A stretch of 64,000 nucleotides of DNA, taken from Pontederia crassipes. Lineage: Eukaryota; Streptophyta; Magnoliopsida; Commelinales; Pontederiaceae. The translations under genes were made by a program, and so were the position numbers. Under the pieces are notes generated by a model. It did no database searches, was not told the DNA's origin, and saw only the letters and a list, made by a program, of their open reading frames with translations. The DNA lies in the NCBI GenBank assembly GCA_030549335.1, contig CM060193.1:65139646-65203645 (forward strand), read 5' to 3'. Numbering within the stretch: the stretch's first letter is position 1; the number at the start of each line of letters is the position of its first letter. Shown piece by piece: positions 1 to 10,978 of this stretch.

Positions 1-63
1 ATTGTGCCATCCAAAAGCTCAAGAAGGGATTCTCCTGAGAGTGTCTTGACGGGCGAAGTGTAG
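1..63 (+). CDS. possible 3' end of a last exon, unknown protein
   Basis: Frame 1 is open from the window edge to a TAG at 61-63 and reads as a polar Ser/Arg/Glu-rich tail ending SVLTGEV. The DNA after it is T-rich and resembles a plant 3' UTR. Only 20 codons are visible, so no family can be recognised, and an open stretch this short could be chance. If real, the rest of the gene lies left of the window. Confidence 0.3.
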   Translation: MVPSKSSRRDSPESVLTGEV

Positions 64-1513
64 CTCAACGACAATGAAGAAAAATGCGGTTTTTGTTCGT
101 TGCAAATTGATCAGTTGGTGTTCCTCTCCTCTATAAGCATCTATCGGCATGTGTTTTGTTAACATGAAGGTATCATATGCTTTTTGTTGATATGATGCTC
201 TAAGTTTTGTACCTGCACCAACTTGGTCATGCAGAAGATCTTATTTAGTCGAAAGCTATACTCTCAGATGCTCCTAGATGTTTAAATAAACCTATCAAGC
301 AAAGTTCTTTGAAATATAGCCATGTTCTTGTTTCAATAAGCTAGACTTTGGGGTCAAATTTGTGCTTTTGTAGTACCCCGGAGTCCTCACAAAATACAAC
401 CTTTGACTTTTATCTAGTATATATTTCTTTTTTTTTTGTATCCAAACTTGTTTTTAACTGTCATGTTAATTTAAGATAATCCAATATATGTTTCGCTCAG
501 TTTATTGTTCTTACTTCAGGAGCACAGATTAAATACACGCTCTCCTCCTTAATTATCTCAATTAACATGCCATTTATTTTATGACATTTCTCTTTATTAG
601 ACATCAAATAAAGAGAATTTTTTTTTTGTGAGTAAAAGCTGCTATCATCTTATGGGGCTTCTCTTCAGTGGGAAATGATGTAGTATGGAATGCTTACATA
701 ATATATGTAATCATATCTTTGGCTATTTTCATAAGCTGCTAAGTTTAAAATATGTCAAATTTCAATTGGATTGTTTCTTTTTCAACCTAAGAGGAGATTT
801 TTCTTTGGGGATCCTTGCACTTTGACTTGCATTAGCCATCCAGCATTTCCTTAACTCGTATTGAGACAAGGTTGCAAATTACATTAATCCAACAGAGAAC
901 CAAAGTCCGATTCTAACAAAAGCCCACTCCTTAATCATAGTTCAAGCATGAGCCAAGATATTATTCACAAACACTTAATAGTGACCACTCCAAAATCACC
1001 TGAATCCGTTTCATAAAGATTGCCCAACGAATAACAAACATTGTTTTGAAGGTAAGAATAGCAGACATAGAGGCCCATTCCGTCCTAAGGCTATAATTGA
1101 TGATTGTCGTGGATGTTCTCCTGTTGTCTTTCATTGTTTTAGCTTTTCTCAAAGATGGGTGGGTAGTGCAGAGGAAAGTCATGTAAATAAGGCAAATCTT
1201 CTACTGATATTAACAGGGATTATTTCAATAATCAAATCGACCATCGAGTGTGTTCTGTGCCAGTTTGCCAGATTTGTAAACAAATAGCAGTCCATATATG
1301 TGTCAAACTTTTCTTCGTTATTTGTTGGGCAATCTTTCTGCAATGGATTCAAGCGATTTTTCACTGTTATAAGTGTTTTGTGAATAACATATTTGGCTTC
1401 TGTTGGAATCAGCCTTTTGGTTAGTGTTCTTGTATTGATGTAATGTGCAATCTATTCTCGATATGAGTTTACAGTCTGGTTAGTCATCATTTTCCCTCTA
1501 AAAAAGACAGTAA
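64..1513. other. AT-rich non-coding stretch
   Basis: This stretch has stop codons in all frames apart from short random ORFs and no recognisable motif. The first few hundred bases could be the 3' UTR of a gene ending at 63. Poly-T runs lie near 427 and 615. I see no gene here. Confidence 0.5.
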
Positions 1514-2088
1514 ATTCTGAAATGGTCATCTAAACTTACATTCATTCCCAACATGATCATGTAATTCAAAGGTCATCTAATTTTCATAATCTTACATTGG
1601 AGATCATGTTGACCGGTGATGGACAGTTTAATGGTGAATTATTGATGTGTTGCTCACGTCAGTTTTTTATCTCTCTTCCATGTCAACTTAAAAAGTAATA
1701 AATAAATAAATGAAAATAAAAAGGGGCAGCAGTCCCTTCATTTGACTACCACCCATCGTTGGCAGTGAAGGGGGACTCTGCTGCTCTCCATCCCTATCCT
1801 CTGGCCACCAGATTTGAGGGAGAGAGAGGGGAGCTGCCGGCTACAAAGGAGAGAGGAGGAGGGCGGGGGTAGAGGTCCCCCCCACCCACCCTTTCGGCCA
1901 TGCTGGATGTAGAGGAGAGGTAATATTTTAGGTTGTTTTTATTGTCTTTTAGGTTGACATAGAGGAGGGATAAAACGTTGCTCACATTAGAGTTTACCAG
2001 TAAACTATCTAAGATTGCAAAAGTTAAACAAAATTTGGTGAATGTGTTGGGAATAAGTGTGTAGGATAACCATTTGGAATATTTAATA
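1514..2088. mobile_element. TIR element with GC-rich core (degenerate)
   Basis: The outer 60-80 bases on the two sides are imperfect inverted copies. The left arm carries TTCCCAACATGATCA, and the reverse complement of the right arm carries TTCCCAACACATTCA. Between the arms lies a GC-rich core (about 1720-1912) full of purine/pyrimidine tracts. The layout matches the better preserved elements near 48.5, 54.1 and 56.2 kb. No transposase is present, so it would be non-autonomous. The arms are eroded, so the boundaries are approximate. Confidence 0.3.
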
Positions 2089-2348
2089 AGAAAACACAAG
2101 AACTAGTTAAGTTTCATTAAGGAAAGAACAAATTAGTGTAGTTTTTCCCTTTTGAGAATTACATGTATAATCCATTTGGCTTCAGCGCATTTGGGTCATT
2201 TTTGGAGGGGAGACATGCGAAGTGGAGAGTATTGTACACCATATTACATTTCTTCTCCTGGAGCGGGGTTTTGGATAACATTTCTTCTTCACTTTTACGA
2301 CTCTCCTCCAGAGAGTGCTTTACTTGTACATTTTGATCATTCATATTG

Positions 2349-2370
2349 ATATATATATATATATATATAT
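2349..2370. repeat. (AT)11 microsatellite
   Basis: A perfect dinucleotide AT run in non-coding DNA. Confidence 0.9.
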
Positions 2371-4070
2371 GCCTGGATGTCAACCTAACTTGGGGGTTAT
2401 CCTTTGCCTTCTCAAAAAAAAAAAGGAATTACCTGTATAATTTTCTCCAGTCAGTTTCCCTCACATTTGTCCCTTTAAATCTCTCTTGTAGGAACCATTA
2501 TTTCAGTCCAATCTTAGCCATTATTTTCCATCTCATATCCCCATGTGATTGGGCAAAGGCATCTCCCTAACATCAGGGTTTCAGTCTCGATATCTTACTC
2601 TTCTATTCTTTTTGTTGATTCTTCCATGATGAAAAACTTTTCAGATTGTCTTTCAAGATATTATCCAAAGACCTAAAGAGATTAACCTATTTTCCAGAAT
2701 GAAGACTAGAATTCATGCTACATTATCTTCGTTTGGTTTGTAATACAAGTGACAGATACTTGTACATATTTGTTGTTTTTCAAATAAATACAGAAATTGT
2801 CTGCAGTGTTTTAGTAGGTTATGCTTTAGCATTCTCAACCCATATGGAGAGTGACCTTTTATTTGCACAAACCTATACACTGGCCAGTATGGAACAATCT
2901 TATGCATGCCAAGCAACAAAAGAAACTGATTTAGGAGAAAAAAGAAATGAAGAAACTTATTCTCTAAAATGAATAAATATTCAGTATGCTTCCACATCAA
3001 GATTTTAAAACTCTTTAGTCATGATAACCCATCTTTACGGGTTCTGTATTGAAGCCACTCTGAATTAATATTGTTATAATTTTTTTCTTAAAGTTCTGGA
3101 AGAGAAGAACAAATGTTTCATCAGAGACTAACAGATCCCCGAGTTCGATTCTTGGTGGCATGATGAATTCTTGGTGGCTTAGAAGTTATAGATTTGAAAC
3201 CTTTTTTCTAAGCTATAGGCTTGGAAATCGTTTCTGTGGGAAACCAGGCTGAAGACTGCTCACACGTGTCTAGTGTCCCAGAAATTTGTTAGCGGAGTGT
3301 TTATTGCCCTCCCGAGCTCGGACCATTCAACCTCTTTTGAGGTATAGGAGGGCTGGATAAGACAATGAATAAATTAAACCAAGATGAAAAGGACTCTATT
3401 TATGAGCATGATGCAGGAAATGTTAAAATATGTAATGGTAGTTCCAGATTATTTGATCTAGGTTTACAAACTTTTACCCAGTCCACTTTATTTTGGGGGT
3501 TTGGTGTTATTTTGACATGAACTTTTCCTAAGTATTTATTTTTAGTTCGAGACTTCCAGCTTATTTTTATTTACTTTGAAACACTAGATTAAAAGTAGTT
3601 TGGTCAAGGGATGAGATTCCCCTGGTAACCCTAATGCGTCACATTGCAAAACAGAATTTTAAAAGTTCCAGCCGTCATTTATCTCTTGTGATTAAGTTGC
3701 AGATTTTTTAAAGTATTCTCATAAACTCTTGTTATTCCCCCTTTGATTTTTGCTATTTTTTAGCCTGATTCTTTGATTATTTCCTGTTCTGCTCTCCTTA
3801 TTGCATCATATTAGAGTTATGTTAAAGTAATGATTGGCACCTCAAATTTGGGGCATTATGCCCTAGTCACCAATTCAGCACTTGCCAGTATGGCTTGGTA
3901 CATTTCAGTCCTATGTTTGTACTTGGTTTTGCATTTTTTTTTTGAGTACTTGGTCTTACTTGACCGACCGCATAACCTGCTAACATTCCATGCATGCTTG
4001 ATATATGGTGCCTGTAATGACCAATATTTATGATCTTTTTTTTTCTTTTAGTTTTTATGCTTGTATTTAA
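2371..4070. other. intergenic or intronic, no gene recognised
   Basis: AT-rich DNA with only short random ORFs. Around 3120-3360 there is a moderately GC-rich patch with a B-box-like GAGTTCGATTC (about 3139), possibly a decayed SINE. It has no matching A box or cloverleaf, so it is not called. Confidence 0.4.
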
Positions 4071-4242
4071 CTCCGTCTATGTTTTATAGCCGGTCCCAAG
4101 CCTGGATAAAGGAGGAGGGTTGTGTTAGGCCCCGACAGCCAGCGTAAAACCCTGTCGAATCTTATGAACATGGATCAACGAAGTCGTATGATCCATGTAG
4201 CCGACCCCACCTAGTGGGATAAGGTTTTGTTGTTGTTGTTGT
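4071..4242 (+). mobile_element. Au-type SINE copy 1
   Basis: About 170 bases that recur at 47243 (plus) and 51175 (minus). Landmarks are GGATAAAGGAGGAGGG, GTTAGGCCCCGACAG, GATCCATGTAGCCGACCCC, CACCTAGTGGGATAAGG and a 3' tail of TTG repeats. This 3' end is what I know from Au SINEs of plants. The copy starts at CTCCGTCTAT, the same point as the 51-kb copy, so it is probably near full length. No clear target-site duplication was found. Confidence 0.7.
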
Positions 4243-4384
4243 ATGCCCTAGTAATATATTAGGTCAAGAGATTCATGGTTATCATTTGTTAGCAGGTTTC
4301 CTATTGGCATTCTTGTCAGAAATATCTCATCCTTACCTTGTGTGAGTTGTTCCCTTGTTTAATTGTACAAACTGAGAAAATTTT

Positions 4385-4830
4385 CTGTATGATCATCCAA
4401 TTTCATCCATTTTCCCAAGATGGCCACTAAATTTTTGTTTTGTAACTAGGTGGTCATCAAACTTCTAAAACTTTTCAGAGACAATGCTTGTAAACTGTTG
4501 CGACCAGTTTCTTCATTACCTCATGTATGTGGGTGTCATGTAGATGAGTTTCTCTCTCTGCCACATCGACACTCAATAAAAAATACTATATTCTCTCTCC
4601 TATGTGGCCATTAAAAAAGTAATGGCAGACTGAGAAAATGGGACTTAAATGTTTGGGACACGGTAGATGGGACCTTTATGCAAGGTAACTGGAAACTGGC
4701 GACGACATATCAACATGATCGTGTATGAAAGATTTTAGAAGTTTTTTTAGGAGAGATTTTAGAAGTTGAATGACCATCTGTTTACAAAATAGTTGGGCAG
4801 CTGTACAAGAAATTTATCGTACAAAACTTA
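4385..4830. mobile_element. small TIR element, probable
   Basis: The left arm contains TTTTGTAACTAGGTGGTCAT followed by CAAACTTCTAAAAC. The reverse complement of the right arm contains TTTTGTAAACAGATGGTCAT followed by TCAACTTCTAAAAT. The inside has TCTCTCTCTGCCACATCGAC and AAAAAAGTAATGG like the 1.5-kb element. It is non-autonomous. Its right end was later copied by the tandem duplication described next. Confidence 0.45.
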
Positions 4831-4970
4831 GGTAAGTGTATGAACCAAAAGAATCAGTAAATCTCCTTATTGATGATAATGATCTCAATTAAACTATGTC
4901 TTATGACATTCCTTTCTAATTTCCCTTTTGCAATTATTCAGTTTTCCAAAGTATTCATTTAGACAGGACT
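4671..4970 (+). repeat. tandem duplication, copy 1
   Basis: This copy aligns with 4973-5040 joined to 9264-9466. Shared blocks include ATGCAAGGTAACTGGAAA against ATGCGAGATAACTAGGAAA, GTGTATGAAAGATTTTA against ATGTATGAAAGGTTTTA, TTAGGTAAGTGTATGAAC against ATAGGTAAGTGTATGAAC, CTCCTTATTGATGATAAT in both, and CAGTTTTCCAAAGTATTC in both. The copies have clearly diverged, so the duplication is old. It spans the right end of the preceding TIR element. Confidence 0.75.
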
Positions 4971-5027
4971 TCTATGCGAGATAACTAGGAAAGGGACCAT
5001 AACAAATCAATATGACTATGTATGAAA

Positions 5028-5040
5028 GGTTTTAAAAGTT
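5028..5040. repeat. LINE target-site duplication, left
   Basis: GGTTTTAAAAGTT (13 bases), identical to 9251-9263, abuts the poly-T run that is the LINE poly(A) tail read on the other strand. Confidence 0.85.
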
Positions 5041-5695
5041 TTTTTTTTTTTTTTTGAGAAGGAAAAGGATGACTACCCTTAAGTTGTCATCCAGATATAT
5101 ATATCACCAAAAAGAAGTATCATATACAAGTAGAGGCTCTCCAGTAGAGAGCCGCAAAAAAAGGAGAGAACAAGCTAACCAAAACTCCACTCCCGAAGAA
5201 GACAAAAGATGTGATATTCAATATTATCCACCTGACATCTCTCCCCACAAAAAATGATACGATTACGTTGGAGCCAAATGGCCTAGGTACCGGCCAAAAT
5301 GCCGCCAGAGTAGCTCTCCAACCCTGCCTCTGTCCGCCAAGTCGCTTCACAGCCTGTCAAAAATCTACAGTCGTCTGAGGAAAACCACCCATGAAGCTTC
5401 TCCGCAACCAAACCTCCTCCATCTCCCCACAAAAAACGCACGAGGTATTTGCATGTGGTGCCCATCGCGCTCTATAAACTTGGGTGAGGATCCGCTCACG
5501 CCGTAAAAGCCAAGCAAAGATCTTGACTTTCAGCAATGAACGGGAGCTCCGGATAAGTCTGCAGTCCGGCCAGAGGTCCTCGGAGTTCGTGATCGCTGGG
5601 AGAAATTGAAGATAGAGGCTGCGTGCCGAGAAGGAATCTGAGACCCATACCCAATCTTCTGTCCGGACCGGGTCCGGACTGAGTGGGGCAATCCT

Positions 5696-6331
5696 CTAGT
5701 GAAGTGCAAGAAGCTCGAAAAACCGCTGATCAGAAAGTGGGGAGCGGAAAAGGGGAGTCCAGGAGCCAGTGTCGAGGTCGCCCCTCTCCGACCAGCAATC
5801 GGCCATAGATGCGTCTGGCTGTGCTGCCAAGGCCCACAACCGAGAGAAGGACTCGGCTAGAGGGCCCCCAGGCAACCAGTCATGCTGCCAGAAAGAGAAT
5901 GCCTCCCCGGTACCAAGGGATGGGATCATGAGAGGTTGCACCTGAGGAAAAAGGGAAGTCACCCCCCCTCCAAAAAGAAGAGGCTCCACTGGGTATAATG
6001 GGTCTGGAGCTCCGTGATAAATCCCGGCCATGTGAAGAAAACCTCCCTCCATAAGGTGTCCTCGGCCCATAATCCGCCTCACCCATTGAGCAAGGAGTGC
6101 TCAATTGGTGATGTGGAGGTCCTTGACACCCAAATCGCCCTGTGATGTGGGCCTGCAGATGTTGTGCCAGGCAACCAAGTGGACTTGATGGGTAGGGCTG
6201 CATCCCTGCCAAAAAATTTGCTCCTCAAAAATCAATTCGTGATAGTACTTGTGCGGGCATCCGGAGCACCGACATGAAGTAGGTCGGAAGTGAGAAGAAC
6301 AAGGCAGCCCCACTGGAAGATGGTGCTCCAA
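5696..6331 (-). pseudogene. LINE C-terminal zf-RVT-like region
   Basis: The frame ending at 5696 contains FWQHDWLPGGPLAESFSRLW, a pattern found downstream of the RT in plant L1 proteins (FW-x-D-x-W, then GPLA). Overlapping short frames in this span show that frameshifts have broken it. Confidence 0.6.
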
Positions 6332-6389
6332 TCGCTCGATGACCGGAGTCCATCTCCTGGAGCCAATATGATGGTCAAAGAGAGGGAGG

Positions 6390-7370
6390 TCAAATATGTG
6401 ATAGGTAAGGCCCCGACTGGGTGCGCATCTCTGACCCGCAGCATAGCGTCTCCTCCGTCACCATGCCAAAAGGGATAAAAGAGGACTTGGCAAGGTCGAT
6501 CTCGAGGCCCGACGTGGCACCGAAGAGCTCGACCAAAATGGCGACCCGTGTGGCCTTCACCTCAGATCCAGAAGAAGACGGTGTCATCCGCATACCGTAG
6601 AAGGGGCACCAGCCCGCCAGCAAAGCCGCTGAAGAGGCCGGCCTGACAAGTCGGGGTGCACCTGGCGAGATCATCGACCGCCAATGTGAAGAGCATGGGC
6701 GCTAGGGGGCACCCTTGACGAACGTCCCTCTGTGGTTGCACCCAGCCCTGGGCCATAGAGTGATGCATCGTTTCATCCAAGCAATACATGTCACCATGAA
6801 TCCTCTAACATGCAACGAGTGCCAAAGGACCATGAGAGAGGATGTCTACCTTCCAGAGGAAGAAGGCACGTCGACTACTTCGCCTCCAGGATGCGATGAT
6901 CTCAGCGGCCATGGTGTAGCTGTCGGTGATAGATCGATCGTGGAAGAAGACCGACTGAGCAAGGTGGATGAGGTCAGGGAGCACCTCCCAGAGCTAATTA
7001 GCCAATACGAGCCACTAGCAGGTAGATGGCGTTGGATAAGGCAATCGGCCAAAAGTCCTCCACCCTCTCCACCGGCGTGTGCTTGGGGAGCATGAATAGT
7101 TGGAATCGGTTCAGGCGTTCAAAGCCCTAGTTCCCACTAGAAAATTCTTGAATCACCGCCATGACGTCCTCGCGGACCATCGATTGAACTCTCTGTAGAA
7201 GAAGACCGGGAAGCCGTGAGGGTGGGGCCGGGAGACCCCTCGCCATTGAGGTCACGAAACACATCGGTGACCTCATCGTCAGTGATGGTCTGCACTAACA
7301 TGAAAGACTGATCGTTAGTAAGACAAGTAATACCTCTGGGGACCACCTCTAAGACGACGGTGGACGTCAC
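6390..7370 (-). pseudogene. LINE reverse transcriptase fragment
   Basis: The N-terminal part has a GSPGP block (near 7230), where intact elements have GSPGPDG. Further on come RQGCPLAP and the catalytic RYADDT (near 6580), both typical of the plant L1 RT. The pieces lie in different frames with stops between them, so the enzyme is inactive. Confidence 0.8.
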
Positions 7371-7967
7371 CTAGAGAAGTCCCGGTGGAAGGATGCGATG
7401 GCAGTCCCGATGTGGTGGTGGCTGGTGATCCGCTGTCCCATCACTGTTCGTCCGTTATCGCGAGCTCACATATAGGTGGAAGAACCGAGTGTTGGCACCA
7501 CCCTCCCGAAGCCAAGTTTGCCGAGAGCGCTGCCTCCACTGGATCTCCACCTGGATGATCTCCTGGGTCTGACTACGCTGAGCCACCTCGGCCTCCGTGA
7601 GGTGGCAGGAGTCCTCTCAGTCAAGCTGCGCAATCACCTCCAAAGCGTCTGACCTCCGAGCCTCCCGAGTCGTTCGGATCAGTCTCCCGCGGTCATGGAG
7701 GAAATGCCTCAAGTTGTGAAGCCTAAAGGCAAGAGTCCGTGCTGTTGAATCTGAGGCCGCAACACTCTGCCGGTGGTTGGCCACCATTTGTCTGAAAGCC
7801 TCCTCCAAAAGCGAGGATCGTTCAAAGCGGAAATATCATGATGGTGCCACCGTCCTCCGCCAAGTGAATCGTTCGTTGTCGGGAGGTCGAACGACGACTG
7901 AGAATCAATGAAATCTCTGAAATCCTCGGCACCAAGGTCCCTCCCTTGCCGCCTGATGGGACGATCA

Positions 7968-8290
7968 TCAATGTCCAGCGTTGACATTGAAGTCGCCACC
8001 GATCAGCCAACGGGCGTCAGGAAGTTGGAGACGGGCTGCCGAAAGGTCCTCCCACATGCACATCCGGAGGGATTCCAAGCAAGGCCCATAAACACAGGAG
8101 AGGAGGTAGGAGGATCCGTCCGTGCAATGCTTGAAGTGAGCCATCATCGAGAAACGAGCCCTCCAAGAGTCAATCAAGGTAAGCTGGTCATCTCGCCATC
8201 CAATGATGCTACCCACCCGACGGACCCTGTCCCCACATCCGAGTGCTGCACTCAATTTAGTTTCTTGCAGGAGGATCACATTGGCCTCCG
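7968..8290 (-). pseudogene. LINE AP-endonuclease fragment
   Basis: The fragment shows the metal-binding LLQETK motif near its start, SCVYGP in the middle and GGDFNV near the end, in the order expected for APE-type LINE endonucleases. These normally nick the target for priming. The open frame is only about 100 residues and stops before the catalytic SDH block. Confidence 0.75.
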
Positions 8291-8401
8291 ACTCCCTCAG
8301 GTAGCGGCCAAGAATCCTACGCCTCCATCGCCGAGGCAGCGAACGTTCCCTGTGAGCACCTTCATTGGGAAACTGTGGATGTCACGCCTATGGGTGAACC
8401 T

Positions 8402-9172
8402 CTACCCACAACAGTCCGCCTTGTGGGCCCCCCCGTGCGAACAACAGGAGGCTTTGGAGGCATTTCCTCCGGGACCGCTGAGGACAGAACTACTCAGATG
8501 AAACGGCGGTGAGGCGCGCCGCACGACGGCCTTGCGGATGACAGACAATTCTGGGGAGGTTCCAATGGGCTCTCCAACGAGGCAGAAGTGAAGAAACTCC
8601 ATGGCGCTCTGCATCGGCAGCAACCAGGGTACGACAACAGTGGGTGACGATGCGATCATCCCCTCTCCGGAAGAACAAGTTGCAGCAGCGGGGGGCACGA
8701 TCGACTGCGTCTGGCAGGAGAGAGGACAGAGCGCCCTCTGATGGCCCTCCCTCCCGCATTCGAGGCAGCAGAGTGGGGCCGAGCAGGAGCACACGAAATG
8801 ACCTTCGCCCAGGCAGCAGAAGCAGTGAGCGGCTGGCCGGCGGTTGGATCTGACTCGGGAAATGGCCGACCAACCATTGCTCAACTGCAGGAGCCGAGGT
8901 CGCATTCTGGTCAGGTGATGAGGCAACTTCGCGGGCTGAAAAGCATATTGGCTAGTGATTGTGAGGTCCCAATTGTTGACTGGAAGGGACACCAAAGGCC
9001 TCTGCCTTTCCATCCCTTGGATAGATAGAGAGGGAGTTTCCTCTGATTGATTGAGTCGGTGGGGAACCGGGGGGATCATTCACGATAAATAAAAAGGAGA
9101 GAGGGCGCCGCCGGCAGAGATTGCTGGAAACGTGGGTGGTGTTGCAGGCAGGTACTGCCGGAGGCATGGCGG
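8402..9172 (-). pseudogene. LINE ORF1 remnant with CCHC zinc knuckles
   Basis: The minus frame ending at 8402 encodes two consecutive zinc knuckles of the form C-x2-C-x4-H-x4-C (CFCCLGEGHFVCSC, then CLECGREGHQRALC). This is the arrangement of the nucleic-acid-binding ORF1 protein of plant L1 elements. The probable start region near 9172 (MPPAVPA) is in another frame, so at least one frameshift separates it from the knuckles. Not functional. Confidence 0.75.
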
Positions 9173-9250
9173 TGGCGGTGATTTCTTTAACCAAGATCTA
9201 AAAAGATTGTTTTAGGCATGTAACTTTTGTAGATATAAAACACCAAGATC

Positions 9251-9263
9251 GGTTTTAAAAGTT
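9251..9263. repeat. LINE target-site duplication, right
   Basis: Perfect copy of 5028-5040. Directly after it the tandem repeat resumes with GATGGCCGTCTGG, matching GAATGACCATCTG in copy 1. Confidence 0.85.
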
Positions 9264-9682
9264 GATGGCCGTCTGGTTACAAATAAATCTTTTAATGACT
9301 GTTGTAGGAGAAATTTACTCATACAAAACATAGGTAAGTGTATGAACTAATTGAATTGGCATGTCTCCTTATTGATGATAATTAGCTCTCTTAAACTGTC
9401 TTGTCATGTTTAACTTCTAATTTCCCATTGTATTTATTCAGTTTTCCAAAGTATTCGTTTAAATGGATAGGCTATGCAAAGGAAGTAGGTCTCACATCCT
9501 TAAAGTAAATTGGGTTAAACATAGAGATTGCTATTTGTTATTTTATACCATTAGAGAAGGTAATAACGTTCCTCATCCTTCTCAAAAAAAAAAAAGGTTC
9601 CTCATTGTTCTTATATGTTCTACGTGCTTGCGCAATGCAAATGTGCCAAAGATTTATTATTTGAGAAAATAAAATTATCTAT

Positions 9683-10310
9683 TGTTGGGAATTCTACACG
9701 ATAGAAATTATGCATCGAAGAACACACCGAGAATTTTAAGGTGAAATCGAATTTTATTAGATAGAAAATAGAAGAGGATTACAACCAAATTAATATTCTG
9801 TCTCGATCTCTAGGGAGTTTATATAGACACTCCCTTTACGGATGATAGGACACCTATACGTCATATGGAAATAAACCAATTCCGACCCCCATAGTGCAAG
9901 GACGCTTTTTATTACGGAGTGAAATGGGTTTTCAGTTGGGGTAGAAGGCATTATTAACATAAAAACTTGAGGCTTCGGAGACATCATTGATAGGAAACGT
10001 GGGGGATCTTTGACACAAGAAAGGTCACTAGCTACGCCCGTCCATGTTTGCCTAAAAAACCTGCTTGATTGGCTTCATGGAAACATTGTGTACATTCAAA
10101 ATTATCACAAATGATGGGTCATGCCATGTGTTCACAATTTTGAGAAATTTTTTGAGGGGATCGTAATCTCGAGAATTATCAAGAGACATTTTGCCTTCCT
10201 GTGATTGATCTGCACCGGATTCGTGGGGTCTGATTTGGCTCAAACATTTAGAAACCCAAGTTGTTTTCATTTGTGAACCCAAGCTTACCTCTCCAGCACC
10301 AATCATCCGA
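9683..10310 (-). mobile_element. LTR-like remnant
   Basis: Read on the minus strand, there is a TATA-like CTATATAAACTCCCTAGAG (near 9820), then an AATAAA-like signal, and an end in TTCCCAACA at 9683, resembling the U3-R-U5 layout of an LTR. The core around the TATA box resembles a plus-strand segment at 50345 (CTATATAAACTCCCTAGGGG). The other end and the target duplication were not found. The minus ORF at 10052-10306 has no recognisable domain. Confidence 0.35.
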
Positions 10311-10859
10311 GGCAGTTAAAGGCTTGAAAGAAATTCTAAACTTATCTGTTGATTTAAAGTTGTGTAAATGACCATTCTGCAAATGCAGCGACAAACACCT
10401 CTTTTTATAGGGATGCGACAAACAAAGCTATAACAAGTTTCTCACAGATTTAAAGTTAGTTGGCTTTGCAGTTTTGTTGCCTGCACCATTCATCCATTAT
10501 ACTCCAGTTACTCGCTCCACAAACTGTGGTCATCAATCTGATGTCTCTCTCTGCTTCTTTTTAATGTCAAAAGGAAACAAGAAAGATTTTCCGAACAAGA
10601 AATGTAGAAAATGGAAAATAGTTGTGAATATGAATTTACAGGGCATACCACCAGCCAATATCTTTGCTTTCTGTGTTTGTTCCTTAGATATCTTACTGCT
10701 TGTAAACTATTTCCTCGGTCTTCTTCCTTGTCATATCAATGTCAAAGATTGTTAGGAAAGATCAATGTATAGCTGGAGAGATGATAGGTTGTAAGGCATT
10801 GAAGTTTTCTTGTAACCCAGGCATTGGGTAGTTTCTATGACTTGAGTATCCTTTGGCAG

Positions 10860-10978
10860 GGTTGACTAAGTATATCAAGAAGCAAGACATTAACCATGAG
10901 GGAGCTATAGTTGATGCATTGAGCAAAAGACTTGTATCTTATGAAAATTTGACCAGAAGTCATGCTTTCTTCTTGTGA
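10860..10978 (+). other. exon-like segment, unknown protein
   Basis: After an acceptor-like TTTGGCAG, a frame from 10862 reads LTKYIKKQDINHEGAIVD and continues to a TGA at 10976. It looks like real protein, with charged and hydrophobic residues alternating and no low complexity. I do not recognise the family. No flanking exons in a compatible gene were found, so it may be a gene fragment or chance. Confidence 0.22.

Larger units (their letters stand above)
5041..9250 (-). mobile_element. L1-type LINE, full-length but degenerate
   Basis: A non-LTR retrotransposon on the minus strand. Its 3' poly(A) is the T run at about 5039-5055 and its 5' end is at 9250, flanked by 13-bp direct repeats. In 5'-to-3' order it shows an ORF1 remnant with two CCHC zinc knuckles, an APE-type endonuclease, a reverse transcriptase with the YADD motif, and a C-terminal zf-RVT-like region. 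All frames are broken by stops and frameshifts, so it is dead. It is GC-rich compared with the AT-rich DNA around it, which fits a separate origin. Because the tail and both target repeats are intact, the insertion boundaries are secure. Confidence 0.88.
4973..9466 (+). repeat. tandem duplication, copy 2, split by a LINE
   Basis: The left part is 4973-5040 and the right part 9264-9466; together they match copy 1 in order and orientation. The LINE at 5041-9250 interrupts the copy exactly at the target-site duplication. The order of events is therefore TIR element, then tandem duplication, then LINE insertion. Confidence 0.75.

Noticed and set aside
3120..3360. B-box-like GAGTTCGATTC suggesting a tRNA or SINE
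   Set aside because: No A box at the right distance, no cloverleaf, no tail and no second copy in the window.
6715..7095. 126-codon plus ORF within the LINE
   Set aside because: Opposite strand to the reverse transcriptase; a shadow frame of GC-rich sequence.
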